DNA of 64,000 bases from Echinarachnius parma (lineage: Eukaryota > Echinodermata > Echinoidea > Clypeasteroida > Echinarachniidae): assembly GCA_037951105.1 (NCBI GenBank), contig JBAMJV010008318.1, positions 81,876 to 145,875 of the forward strand, in the 5' to 3' direction. Numbering within the stretch: position 1 is the first letter of the stretch; every line of letters begins with the position of its first letter. Of the stretch, positions 53,017 to 64,000 are shown one piece after another. Both the position numbers and the translations under genes were made by a program. The notes beneath the pieces were generated by a model. It was not told where the DNA came from. It worked only from the letters and a program-made list of their open reading frames with translations, and ran no database searches.

Positions 53017-53514
53017 GGTGCAGGATCACTGGGCGCAGTTTTGTGTAGATGTGCAAGGAGAATCCAGATACTTGTAGCACTAGCAGTGGGTTGTTTGGTT
53101 CACACCCGAGTAGACCTTCTGAATTTGCCTTCAGTTAAAAGGCATGGATGTCCGTCTTATGGAGTCGAGTCTATTATGTGGGGACAAATACAGAAAATAA
53201 GAATTATTAATGATCACAAATGGGAACAGCTTTAACAAAACGACAATGAAATTAAGAGCTAGATCTTTTCATCATGAATCTTGGGATTTAAATGAAGGAC
53301 TTATCTCAATTGCTCAACATTCAACATTTGGGGGGTGGGGGCTTTTGGCAAATTAATTTCTTGGTTATTGCTCTTCTTTCTGAACATATGATGCATTTTG
53401 TTGCAAACTAGTACTAACAAACACAAACGGTGTCCCTGCGGGCGGCCGGGCCGGCCTGGTCTGTAGAGACACGGATTTTCCGCGATCGCGGAAAATCGCG
53501 GAATTGACCATTTT
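53017..53514 (-). promoter_or_regulatory. Region upstream of the TLK start
   Basis: Likely holds the 5' UTR and possibly a promoter, but no TATA box or initiator could be assigned. A 22-bp perfect palindrome with core TTTTCCGCGATCGCGGAAAA (53,475-53,496) and GC-rich GGGCGGCCGGGCCGGCC (about 53,438-53,456) are the only CpG-dense items. Confidence 0.35.
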
Positions 53515-53830
53515 GCTAGTCACTTATTTCCTCATGAATATTCCCGATTACAAAAATTAATATTTTATGGCCCACCTGTCGGCCTGGGCTTTCAGTGCCA
53601 ACAGGAGGCGGCCATTTCTTCAACTTATCGCGGTGAAATGACGTGTCAGGCGGAGAACACAATAGCGGGTTACGATAATGCTATTGTTGTTCTCCGCCTG
53701 CCACGTCATTTCACCGCGAGTAGTTGAAGAAATGGCCGCCTCCTGTTGGCACTGAAAGCAGCCGACAGTGGGCCATAAAATATTTATTATTTGTAATCGG
53801 GAATATTCAAGAGGAAATAAGGTGACTAGC
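53515..53830. mobile_element. Foldback element upstream of TLK
   Basis: Left arm GCTAGTCACTTATTTCCTC ... GGCGGAGAACA and right arm TGTTCTCCGCC ... GAGGAAATAAGGTGACTAGC pair over about 150 bases with small differences; loop about 53,655-53,690. It contains GGCGGCCATTTCTTCAACT with its complement. Confidence 0.9.
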
Positions 53831-53917
53831 AATGATAGTAGTTATGCTCTCATCACATCCAGTAAGTTCAACAGGATAGGAGTATTTCCCTTTATTGGTT
53901 TAAAAGTTTAAGTTTAA

Positions 53918-54811
53918 ACGATATTCGATAACATTGTAAAAAAAAAACAAGTAACATCGTCTAAATCCTCCAAAAATAAAATGTTAATTATAGCGGTTCT
54001 CTCATACCTTGTTATATTCGTATTACCAATAAAATCATGGGACAGGTTTCGGGTTTTTATCAAATTTCCCTTTCGTTACAAAGATATGTACGATCGAAGT
54101 ATTCAGATAAGAAAACTCCGGTGGAGTTTTTCTTACTGTGTATGATTGAGTGACCCCCGCATCGGCCACCCTAAAACATTTCCTGACAGATTTAAGACTT
54201 AAAAATCATTCAAATTTCTTGAAATTGTACTCACATATTGAGAAAATAGTGCAGATTCCGATGCGATGATCAGATTTGCGATATATTAATTATATTTTGA
54301 GACATCGCCTTCGAACGCGGCGCGTTGTTTTTTTGGCTTCACGAGTTTTGAAGTGTTTTTAATACGTCACCCCCTCAACCCTCATTGACAATGCACGCAA
54401 CTCAAAATTTCTTGTGCGATGTTGGTATTATTTATCGTAATACTCGTAGCGGCCGATCTACGCATTATTTCTCCTCAAAATTTCGACCAAGTTCAGTTTC
54501 TAATGGTAGCGCGCATCATCTCATGCGCGATTTTTTACAACACGCGCAAAAAACAAATATTACGCGGGTGCGGCGATATTAAAAACCAGTGCGATGTGTA
54601 GTACACCTACCATACAAAGTGATGTGCAGTGAGTTAGTGACTATCACTTTGCATTTTTGCTCATTACCTTGGCCAAGCAATGTCCATTTGACTTGAAATG
54701 TTCACACAATACCCTGTGGACATATGAGATAACAACAATCTACATTGCATCAACCATTCAACACTTTTTGCACATGTCAACAATGTACTATAATACTAGG
54801 TCTAGATCCCT
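53918..54811 (-). mobile_element. Family A TIR element, inverted, interrupted
   Basis: Matches the inverse of 32,147-32,534 at 53,930-54,148 and 54,600-54,811, with TTAA at both outer borders. About 450 bases of other DNA are inserted. Confidence 0.75.
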
Positions 54812-56280
54812 TTAACTTAGTTATTCTGACTTTAAAAAGCCAAAGTAACACTGGTTATTTATTTACATGCATGCATGGAATTGATTTAATGCAACTACAC
54901 AAGCCACATCACACGCAGAAAGATCTGCAGAATCAATCATCGTGTTACACATCCACATCACATTCACATCACACAATCACATCCAGAGACTAATTTACCT
55001 GCGGGGCTGCGGCCGTGTCTGGGTGACAGCCGTGCAGTGTTAGTGCAATGGCATTGCATGCTAGACTAGCGATTTACATGGGAAATTAACATCGGACATG
55101 ACCTCGCACACGATAGTTCTTTGAGTTTTTTTTCACTTATCACCCATCAAAATTAGCATCACTTGCAATCATAATCATCAACATCAGTCTTCATTTTGCA
55201 ATACATGATTACTCGAAATAAAGAAATCAAAATGGCGAATTTTTCATGTCGATTTGCTTACCATTAGCCTTACGTGCTTCTTAGTGAAAACAGTTCGGCA
55301 TGACGTCACCGATTTACGGACTTGATAATCGATAATCGGTCACTTCGCGGGGTTTCCTCGCGGACTTCCCGCAGAATGCATTCTCATGGGGAAACCTATC
55401 ATTCAGAGGTAAACCTTCATTGAATTAATTTGCAATTTGTAAGGGGAACATAGCCATGTTTGTACTTAAAATCAACTGTAATTTAAGTAAAACTTTCCTC
55501 CGCAATGTGATTCATGTGTTACTCGATCATGTTGAAGTAGTAGTAGTACAACTTCATGTACCCTGGAAGGGCACTCAACCTAGACCTTAATTGTATTACC
55601 ACCCCTTGTCTCGCCTAATGGGTAAGACTCCAAAGTCAGCAGCGTACGCGTATAGTTTTGACCTTTGACCCGATAATCAATATGAAATCAATTAGCCGTG
55701 GAATGGGATACACAGTGCCTCATTTGCATTACGGGTGTGAACTTGTTGACCTTAAAGGCAACATAAATATTGGAAGCTGTGTTCCCCAGGATCCATGCAG
55801 CGCTGGGGAAATTGTTTCATTGCGGGTAGGTAGTTTTGGCTTGATTTGGGACCGTGCGATTTCTTTTTCGCGCGAAAGTGTTTTTTCATTTGTTGCTGAG
55901 ATATTTTGTTCCAACCATGATTGTTTGTACACATATAAATGCCTCGCAGAGTCGCAGGGGTCACGAAGAGGGGCACGTACTTCTTTTTCACAGTTTGATT
56001 GGAGAATATAGGGAGGCGTTGACATGGAGGTTTCGTTCCTTTTGCGCGTAAAACGGGTAAATTTGTTGTATGGTGACACTGTTTTCAGGGTTTTGGAGGT
56101 ACAACGAATACGTTGATGTCTGGAAATTGGGTTATATGTCGTCAAGGTCTGGGTATGGATATAGTAGTCACATTTTGATCGTCTGGGAGTTACCCCCCAC
56201 CCCCCCCCCCCCCCCCCCCACCCCACCCCCCACCACCCCACGAAGTGAACAGGAAGTAAACCACTCCCCCACATAGAGAT
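54812..56280. other. Non-coding stretch
   Basis: No gene recognised. A 117-residue frame at 55,658-56,011 (+) has no splice context or family resemblance and its opposite strand is equally open. A poly-C tract is at about 56,190-56,230. Confidence 0.4.
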
Positions 56281-59200
56281 TGCTGCGACAGGACAGGAGA
56301 AGGACAGCAGGGGCTCTGGGTTGGGGGAGGCTGCGGTGGGTGTGGCGGCGAGGGGGGGCCGGGGCTAGTGCATAGGAGTTGTAGGTTGGGGGGAGTTTAT
56401 GTAGGGGGGGGGTGGTGGGGTGGTGGTGGGGGTGTGTGGGGGAGGCCGGTGTGGTGTCGGGGTTGTGGAAAAGAGTTGAGACTTAGGAGCCTGTAGTCGG
56501 CGTTGGGGGTATGGGTTTCGGATCGAGGAGTGTGGTACCAGATCTTAGAGAGAGGGAGGGGATCAGGAAGAAGGAGCGGAAGTCAGTGCAGCTATGAGCT
56601 GGCGGAGAAAGGGGAGAGGCGAGGAGAATGACACAGGAGAAGGACGCGAAGACGCGCGTTATTGGACGACACAGGCGAAACTAACAGTGAGGGTGTCGGA
56701 CAAGGACGGGAGGAGACGGGGGCAAGGAGACGAGTAGTAGCAAAACTAGTCTGGATCGCGGGCGTCGGGATGTGGGCTGCGACGAGGCTATGAGGGCTAG
56801 GTAGGATGAAAGGAGAGGCGAGGTACGCGAGTCGAGATAGGGCGGAGGGGAGATGGTAGGAGGTTGAAGCTTGGGGTGGGAGAGAGGGAGGAGTAGTGAG
56901 AAGACATGACACAAATATTCACTAACCGGGGTGGAGGGGGGAGAGGGACGGGGGGAGCAGGGAGAGGAACGGTGTGAGAGGGCTGGAGGAGCGGAATTCT
57001 ATAGGGTAGGGAAGCGGGGGGGGGGGAGGGCAGGGTGGGTGAGGGGGGGGGGACGGACGGGGGAGGGAGAGGCGGCACGGCGGAACGGGGTGGAGAGGGC
57101 GGTGCGGAGGTCAGGAAACGCAGTGGGGCAGAGGAGATTAAAAGCGGGTGGGGGGGGCATGGATAAATGGGGAGGGAGTTGGCGGGGAGGGGGGTGGGAT
57201 GAGGGGGATCGTGTGATAGAAAACCAAAACTAGAGGAGAAGTCGGGGGGTGATTAGGTGGGATAAAGGACGAGGGGGTGACAAGTGGTCGGGGGAGGAGA
57301 GGTTGGGGGAGAGTGAAGAATACAGGAGGGTAATTTTCAATGGGGGGGAGGTGTGAGGGTTAGGCGGGTAATGGGGCGTAGTAGGGGAGGGAGGGCGGGG
57401 GGCGGGGACAAAAGGGAAGGTGGAGAGGGGGGGGGTGCGAGGGGGGGGAGGGAATGGGGGGAATAGGAGGGTGGGACGGGGGCGAACATACATAGTTAAC
57501 GGGCGATAGTGTGAGGGGGGTGTGGAAGGGGGGGGCGACAGGAGGAGAGAGAAAGGCGGGGGCCCATCATGCGGGAGAGGATTAGGAAGGGCGTGTAAGG
57601 TGGGGAGAGGGAAGGTGGGGGTGGGGCGAGGGGGCCTGCCAGACAGCCTATGTATACGTGCTGGTGGTGGATAGGGAGGTGGGGGCAGAGGGTCGGTGGT
57701 CTGGTGGGGGGGCGTACGGGTGTGTGACTGGTGCCTCAAACAGCAGGGGGGACGGGGTGGTGTGGGGGGGACCAGGCGGATATGGATCCGCTCAGATATC
57801 TATATGCAGGCGGGGAGGGGCGGAAGGATGGGCGCGGAGGGTGAGGCGAGGGGGGTGGGCGGTGATCGGGCCTGGCGGGGAGGTATGGCCGGGGGTGGGT
57901 GGGGGGGGGGACGTCGGGGTAGGGTGGGCGAGGGGATGGGGGAGGGTGGGCTAGAGGGAGGGGGCGGGGGGGAGACGAGGTGGGGAGGAAATCAGCGGGC
58001 GCAGTGGAAGGTATGGAGGAGGGTATGGAGTTGGGGGGAGGGGGGTGAAGGAGGGGAGGGGTTGGCGGAGGGGGGAGAGGGGTGGGGGGGGGGGGGCGTC
58101 GTGGGGGTGAGCAAGCGGGGGGTGTGGGGCGCAAAGGGTGAGAGTGACAGAGAGAGAAAACGGAGTACGGTATTGAGTAATAGTCAGTCAGTGAGTCAGC
58201 CTAGGAGAAGGAGAGGAGAGAGCAGGAGGCGGGGTGAACGGAGCGGAGTGGTGAGGAGCAGGGACAGGCGAGTAGCGGTGGGGGTTCTGGGCAGTCGTAC
58301 GGGAGAGGAGAGGCACGCAGTGGCAGGCACGACCCGAAGGAGCAGTGCGCTAGGAGCGAGCGGATCAGGACGGGTCAGGCGGTCCGGGGGCTCGGGTACA
58401 AAGGAGACGGCGAGGAACGTAGGAGACGAAACATAGTAGCAGGCGCGGCAGCGGGCCGTCGCGGCAGGGTGCGCGATCGCGGTGGAGAAGGAACGACGGA
58501 AGGGGAGCGAGGGGCTAGGATGTGAGCGTGTAGGTAGCAGGCGAATGGACGGTGCGGAGCAGGAGAGGAAGTGGAACACATGGGTAGGAGAGGGGAGAGG
58601 CATAGCGAGAGAGAAGTGCCGAAGAGGGAGGAGGGGAGCAGGAGAGGAGCAGGTGGAGGGAAGCGAGGAGAGTGGAGACGGCAAGTAGAGACGATGACGG
58701 CGGAGAGGCAGAGGAGAGGGAGGCGGAGCGGACGCGTCGATCAGGAGAGGAGCAAGGAGGTGGCGAGGATGGTAGATGGGACGAAGAGGCAGCGGCGGGA
58801 GAGGAGTGAGAGGAGAGGCATAGGACCGGAGCTCGGGAGGACGCCTGGGAGGACGAGGAGCAGGCGAGGCGGGTGCGCTCGGAGAGGAGCGGAAGCGGAG
58901 AGGGCACGGAGAGTGTGAGTAGAGTGGGGAGAGGCGTGGTGAGGAGAGCGGCAGCGTTGGAGGCGAGGAGAGGTGGAAGAGGACGCAGGAGTGGGTGGGG
59001 GCCAGAGGGAGAGGCGTAGCGGAGCGGAGCGCAGAGGCTGCAGGCGAGGCGCGGAGCGGCGTCAGGTCGAGGAGACGGAGGGAGCAGGAGCAGGAGAGGA
59101 GCGGAGCGGAGAGGCAGAGGAGAGGAGGAGGAGAGGTGAGGAGGAGGGAGGAGAGGCGAGGGGGGGGGACGGCAAGGGGGGGAGCGGCGCACGGAGACGG

Positions 59201-59965
59201 AGACGGAGCTGAGAGGCGCAGGCGAGGCGCGGACTCGAGCGGACGCGGAGCGGCGGGCGAGGAGAGAGCTAGGACGAAGAGCGGCGACGGCGAGGTGAGG
59301 CGAAGGCGGGGCGAACAGAGGCCGGAGAGGCGAGGAGCAGGAGAGTGGACGACGGAGCTTGCGTTGGTGAGGGGCGAGGAGTATGTGTGTAGGGGAACAC
59401 GAGGGAAGGTCGAGGAGACACGGTGAGCGACAGGGGACTGAGGCGCGGCGTGGAGAGGCGACGAGAGGCAGAGGAGATGAGGAGGAGAGGAGCGGAGAGG
59501 GCACGGCGACGGAGGGCGAGGAGAGGAGAGGAGCGGCGAGGAGAGGCGCACGGTGCAGGAGAGACGAGGAGAGGCGAGGCAGAGGCGACGGCGCGGAGAG
59601 GAAGGGAGCGAGGCAGAGAGCGAGGAAGGGAGCGGGCGTGGAGAGGACGCAGGAGAGGCAGGAGAGGCGAGGGAGGGAGAAGGGAAAGGAGAGTTGCGTT
59701 GGAGGGGGGGGGAGTTTAGAGTGCTCGGAGACGAGTTCGAGGAGCGGAGTCAGGAGCGTGGGCGAGGCAGAGGGGTGAGACGGCGAGGCGGTGAGAGGAG
59801 AGTCAGAGGCTGAGGAGCAGGAGATAGTGAGGAGTATAGGAGCGTGACGCGGCGCAGGAGAGGAGCTGATCACTGGAAGGCGCAGTTGCGTATGGTAGCG
59901 TGAGTGGCAGTGTGCGGAGAGGCGCACGGGGGAGGAGAGGACGGGCGCGGCGTCTTGATTAGAAC
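56281..59965. repeat. G/purine-rich low-complexity block
   Basis: The + strand is overwhelmingly G and A with few C or T. From 56.3 to 58.2 kb it is GGGGGAGGG-like, and from about 58.2 to 59.96 kb it is built of degenerate GGAGAGGCGA units. Long frames on either strand (e.g. 58,515-59,981) are composition artefacts. Confidence 0.95.
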
Positions 59966-59984
59966 ATGCTCGGCGATGCACGCC

Positions 59985-62265
59985 TTCTCTTTCTTTTCTC
60001 TTACTCTTCTCTTCTTCTTCTCTTCTCTTCTCTTCTCTTCTCTTCTCTTTTCCTGCTCTTCTATTCTCTTCTCTGCCTGCTCTAATACTACATTATGTTC
60101 TTTTCTATTATTGCTCTTCTCTTTTTCTCTTCTTTCTTTCTCTATTCTTTCTCTTCTACTTCTCTTCTCTTCTTTCTCTTTCTTCTCTTGCAACTGCTCT
60201 AATCTAATTATGTTTCTCTTCTATTAATCTGCTCTTTACTTTTTCTTTATCTTCTCTTCTCTTTACTTCTTTCTCTTTCTTCTCTTCTCTTCTCTTCTTT
60301 CTTCTTATCTTCACTCTCTTCTCTTTTTCTCTTTCTGCTTTTTTTCTTCTCTTCTCTTCTCTCTTTCTCTTCTCTCTCTTCTCTTCTCTTCTCTTCTCTT
60401 CTGTCTCCTTCTTCTTCTCTTCTCTTCTCTCTCTTCTCTTCTCTTCTCTTCTCTTCTCTTCCCTTCTCTTATCTTCCCTCGCCTTCTCTAATCTAATTAT
60501 GTTCTTTCTTTCTTTCTTCTCTTATCTTCTCTTATGTTCTATTCATATTATCTTCTACTTCTTCTCTTCTCTTCTCTTCTTTCTCTATCTTTTCTTTTCT
60601 TTTCTTCTCTTCTCTCTCTTCTCTTCTTTCTCATGCCTTCTCTAATCTAATTATGTTCTCTGCACTTCTCTTCTCTTCTCTTCTCTCTCTTCTCTTCTTT
60701 CTCTTCTTTTCTATTAATCTCTCTTGCTTTCTCTTCTTATTGTTTCTTCTATTATCTGTCTCTATCTATCTCTTATATTATCTTCTCTTGCCTTCTCTTC
60801 TCTTATGGTTCCCTTCTACTTATTTCTCTTCTCTTTCTTCTTCGCTTCTTTCTACTTCTCTTCTCTTCTCTTCTCTACTCTTCTCTTTCTTCTCTTCGTT
60901 CTCTTCTTTCTCTTCTCTTTCTTCTTTCTCTTCTCTCTCTATTCTTCTTTCATTCTTTCTCTCTTCTTTTCTTTTTTTTCTTTTCTTCTCTTCTCATTCA
61001 TCTTCTTCTCTTCTCTTCTCATGCCTTCTCTTCGGTTCTGTTTCTATTCTATTATCTTTATTCTCTTATCTTGCCTTCTCTTCTGGTTCTCTTTATTATT
61101 CTACTTCTCTTGCCTTCATCTTCTATTTTCTTCTCTTTCTCTCTCTCTCTTCTCTCTCTTCTATCTTTTTCTTTTCTCTTCACTCTTCTTCTCCATCCTC
61201 TCTTTCTCTTCTCATTTCTCTCTTCTCTTCTCTTCTCTTTTTTCTCTTCTCTATCTTCTCTTCTTTTCTCTTCTCTAATCTTCTCTTCTCTTCTCTATCT
61301 TCTCTTCTCTATCTTCTTCTTCTTTCTTCTTCGCTTCTCTTGCTTCTCTCTCTTCGGTTCTCTTATTTTCTTTTCTTTTTTCTATTCTTATTTCTTTTCT
61401 TTTCTTCTTTTCTTTTCTCTTTCTTCTCCATTCTTCTGTATCTTCTTCTTTTCTTTTCCTTTCACTTTTCTTTTCTTTTCTTTCTTTTCTCTTCTCTTCC
61501 GCTTCTCTTCTTCTCTTCTATTTCTTTTCTCTCTCTCTGCATATTATTATTACTATCATCGCTTATCTTCTCTGTCTTCTAATTTATTATCTTCCTATTC
61601 TCTCTCTCTTTCTCTTGCCTTATCTTCTCTACAGTTCTGTTCTGTTCTGTTCTTTCCCTTCCTCTTATCTTGCCTTCTCTTCTCTTCTTCTTCTTTCTCG
61701 TATCTTCTCTTTCTTGCCTTCTCTTTTATTATTTCTCTTCTCTTCTCCTTTCTTCTATTCTTTTCTCTTCCCTCTTTTCTCTTCACCTTCTCTTCTTTTT
61801 TTTCTCTTCACTTTTCTTTTCTTCTTTTTCTTTTCTTTTCTATCTTCTCTTCTCTTTTCTTCTCTTCGCTTCTCTTCCTTCAGGTTCTCTTCTCTATTCC
61901 TCTCTTTCTCCTTCTTTTCTCTTCTCTATTTTCTTCTCTCTTCTCTTCTATTCTTTTCTCTTCAATCTTCTCTCTCATCTTCTCTTTTCTGTCTTCTTTT
62001 CTTTCCTTTTCCTTTCTTTCTCTTTTCTTCTCCTCTTCTCTTCTAGTCTTTTTCTTTTCTATTCTTTTGTTTTTTTTTTCTTCTTTTCTTCTTTCTCTTC
62101 TTCTCTCTCTTCTTTCGATCTTTTCTCTTCACTTTCTTCTCTCATCTTCTCTTCTATTCTTTTCTCTTCTTCATATTCTCTTCTTGCCATGATATTATTT
62201 TACTATCATCGCCTTCTCTCTTCTCCTCTCTTTCATAATTTATTATCTCTATTCTCTTCTGCGTC
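59985..62265. repeat. TTCTC polypyrimidine satellite block
   Basis: The + strand is almost pure C and T, mainly TTCTC and CTTTCT units, with recurrent phrases such as GCCTTCTCTAATCTAATTATG spaced irregularly, which suggests a longer original unit. The strand bias flips relative to the preceding block within about 20 bases at 59,965-59,985. Confidence 0.95.
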
Positions 62266-63356
62266 TGGGTTCATAGCACCCCATAATTCATTTTTTTTTT
62301 GTTTCGGTTTCGGTCATCTAAACAGTGGTCTCGGGCCCAACCCTTGGCAAATACCTGGCTACGGACTGTTCACAACTACTTTTCTTCAATTTTAATATAA
62401 TTACTATTAAATATATTATTACTTTTCTTCTCTTCTCATTCACTCTGAGAAAATATCTTTTAAATAAAGCAAAACATGTTTTTACAGTCGAACACCAAAC
62501 CAACAACCAACAACCAACCAACACATTAAACAAATAAACAAAAAAACAAACAAACACACACACGAACGAACAAACAAACAAACAAACCATCCAAGCCACG
62601 TGCAACCAAACAGCTAAAAAGACCAACACAACAAATAATCGACCAACCTGCAACCAAACTGTTGAATAAATCTAGCCAAATCAAGCGTTGTGATATGAAT
62701 TACACTACCAGTTTAGAAATTATTATTCTCAAAAATGGACCTTCAGTGTGTATGTTTCCCCAATGTTTCATTTATAAATACACAAAAGAAGGGCAACAGT
62801 CGATTTCATAGAGATGAAAATGATCATTGAATGAAATGTTTCAACTATGTACTAGTTCTTATTATATTCAGGTTCATGGATAGCGGCTTCTGAGACAGCA
62901 ACTCGACCGATTCTTGGCTATTCAGGAGGGATTACTCCTTACTTGGTATATAGGGGCTCTGTTTTTATTTTGGTAAGAAACAAAAAATTGTCACTCTATG
63001 AAAATACGAATCAAGAACTTAATAACACATAATAATATCAAGCATGTATAAGTGCCATCTATCTAACGGTAACTAGCTATTCCAGAGGCGGCATAATTTA
63101 TTATTATTATCATGATAATCAGGTATATTTCAAAACCCACACAATGATATTGCATACTTTAGCAACTCCCTGGAGCATCTAGCCATGCTGCTGAAGATGG
63201 TGCAAAGGGCTAATTAACAACCGATCATGTTACCCATTTTATACATGCCCTAGTGGTAAAAGGCAAGCAAGTGTGGATTAATGGTCTTGCTGAAGACAAA
63301 CGATATATCTTGTGGGCTTCGTCGGCATACACAGGCTTCGAACTCGTAGCGACGCT
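62266..63356. other. Non-coding stretch
   Basis: No gene recognised. Contains the dispersed CATCTAAACAGTGGTCTCGG repeat (62,317) and an AACC/AAAC-rich tract at 62,500-62,600. Confidence 0.45.
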
Positions 63357-63725
63357 ATATACATTGTCAAAATATCTAAGATTACTTGGAACCTTCGTGT
63401 ATAGCGATTTTTATTTACCTTAATTGTATTTGTATTTAACAATAGCAAGTATGGGAACAGGTTTGGGTTTTTAGAATTTTCTTTTCGTTTAAAAGATATT
63501 TTACGATTGAAAGAGATCGGATTTTTAACTATCCTGGATAGTTCATAACCTTGTACACAGTCAGTGCAATGATTATCACTTTGCATTTTCGTCATTACGC
63601 GACCATTTAACATCCTTTTAACGTGAAACTGTTCACAAATGTGCACATATCAGATCACAAAAAATACACATTGTATAACCATTCTTCCACTTTTGCACAT
63701 GTTAAAACAAAGTTACTAGATCCAT
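63357..63725 (-). mobile_element. Family A TIR element, inverted
   Basis: The right end TTGCACATGTTAAAACAAAG, then TTACTAGATCCAT-TTAA, and interior GTTCACAAATGTGCACATAT match the inverse of the other family A copies. The left end is diverged. Confidence 0.7.
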
Positions 63726-64000
63726 TTAAAGTTATGTTACCACATTATAAATGGTGTTTTGGGGGCTGCAACCCCCCCCCAATTCAATACACCAATTAAT
63801 CGTGTAAGAAAAAAAAACAGCCTAGGGAAGATCCTGTCCGTGATCCAAGCTGGGAAATAGGACAGAGGGACCCACATATATTTGACGTCATAACACACCC
63901 CCCCCCCCCTCACCCCCTCCGCGTAGCGAGGTCTTCGGCCACTTGAAAAGAGGGCGTGCTCATTCCGTTTGTCCGTGACTGAGGTTGGACGAGGACGAGA
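63726..64000. other. Window end, non-coding
   Basis: Two short poly-C runs (63,770-63,780 and 63,898-63,909) and no recognisable gene. Confidence 0.5.

Noticed and set aside
55658..56274. Opposing frames of 117 (+) and 181 (-) codons
   Set aside because: No splice sites fitting an exon, no domain and no family resemblance; the longer one runs into a poly-C tract.
58196..59981. Open frames of 451 and 488 codons on the - strand in the purine block
   Set aside because: They consist of Ser/Pro/Leu/Arg from degenerate CTCCTCTC repeats and overlap in two frames; stop codons are simply rare in such composition.
60653..62395. Long + strand frames rich in Ser, Leu and Phe (309, 373 and 241 codons), looking like membrane proteins
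   Set aside because: Direct translations of the TTCTC satellite; no non-repetitive segment.

Overview
The window is nuclear DNA from an invertebrate animal, most likely marine. It has spliced genes with GT-AG introns, a Tousled-like kinase and a METTL2-type methyltransferase in animal form, and a dense load of short terminal-inverted-repeat (TIR) elements, foldback elements and microsatellites. No prokaryotic operon, CRISPR array or rRNA was found. The phylum is not decided by what I can see. Two copies of a repeat starting with CCTCCGCCAACGAAGTGG are of a kind I associate with echinoderms, hemichordates and lophotrochozoans, but that is recollection, not a search.

Layout. 0-1 kb: the last two coding exons of a secreted ten-cysteine protein with a Dickkopf/prokineticin (colipase-fold) pattern, + strand. 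1-7 kb: non-coding, with a GAT microsatellite, long C/G homopolymers and TIR elements. 7,181-12,503: a complete Ty3/gypsy LTR retrotransposon on the - strand, with identical 122-bp LTRs, a CTTAT target duplication, intact gag and a broken pol. 13.4-20.5 kb: a METTL2-type tRNA methyltransferase gene, + strand, with three coding exons and one likely 5' leader exon; its introns are full of TIR elements. 20.5-29.9 kb: no gene seen, many TIR and foldback elements and one tRNA-like SINE head. 29.9-53.0 kb: one Tousled-like kinase (TLK) gene, - strand, which I resolve into 17 coding exons from an N-terminal start at 53,016 to a stop at 29,892. 53-56 kb: upstream region with a foldback element and a CpG-rich palindrome. 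56.3-62.3 kb: about 6 kb of low-complexity DNA, purine/G-rich on the + strand up to about 59,965 and then pyrimidine (TTCTC) rich. 62.3-64 kb: non-coding.

The strongest unusual signal is inside the TLK gene. At least five exons (7, 8, 9, 10 and 17) have extra copies of only their first part together with the 3' splice site and adjoining intron, lying just upstream of the real exon. Exon 10 has seven such copies in tandem, and the copy I translated runs into a stop. Exon 17 has one extra copy of 153 bp, a multiple of three, so both acceptors give an open frame to the same stop. A fragment of exon 16 is also duplicated. The same gene carries about eight single-base indels in exons whose amino-acid sequence is otherwise well kept, several of them in or beside homopolymers. 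That points to consensus errors or to a decaying copy.

The second signal is the retrotransposon. The ten bases directly after its 5' LTR are perfectly complementary to ten bases inside that LTR, which fits self-priming of reverse transcription of the Tf1/sushi kind. Its LTR ends are TA...TA instead of TG...CA.

The retained genes are unrelated in function: an extracellular signalling-type protein, a tRNA m3C-type methyltransferase and a chromatin/S-phase kinase. Nothing suggests that they work together.
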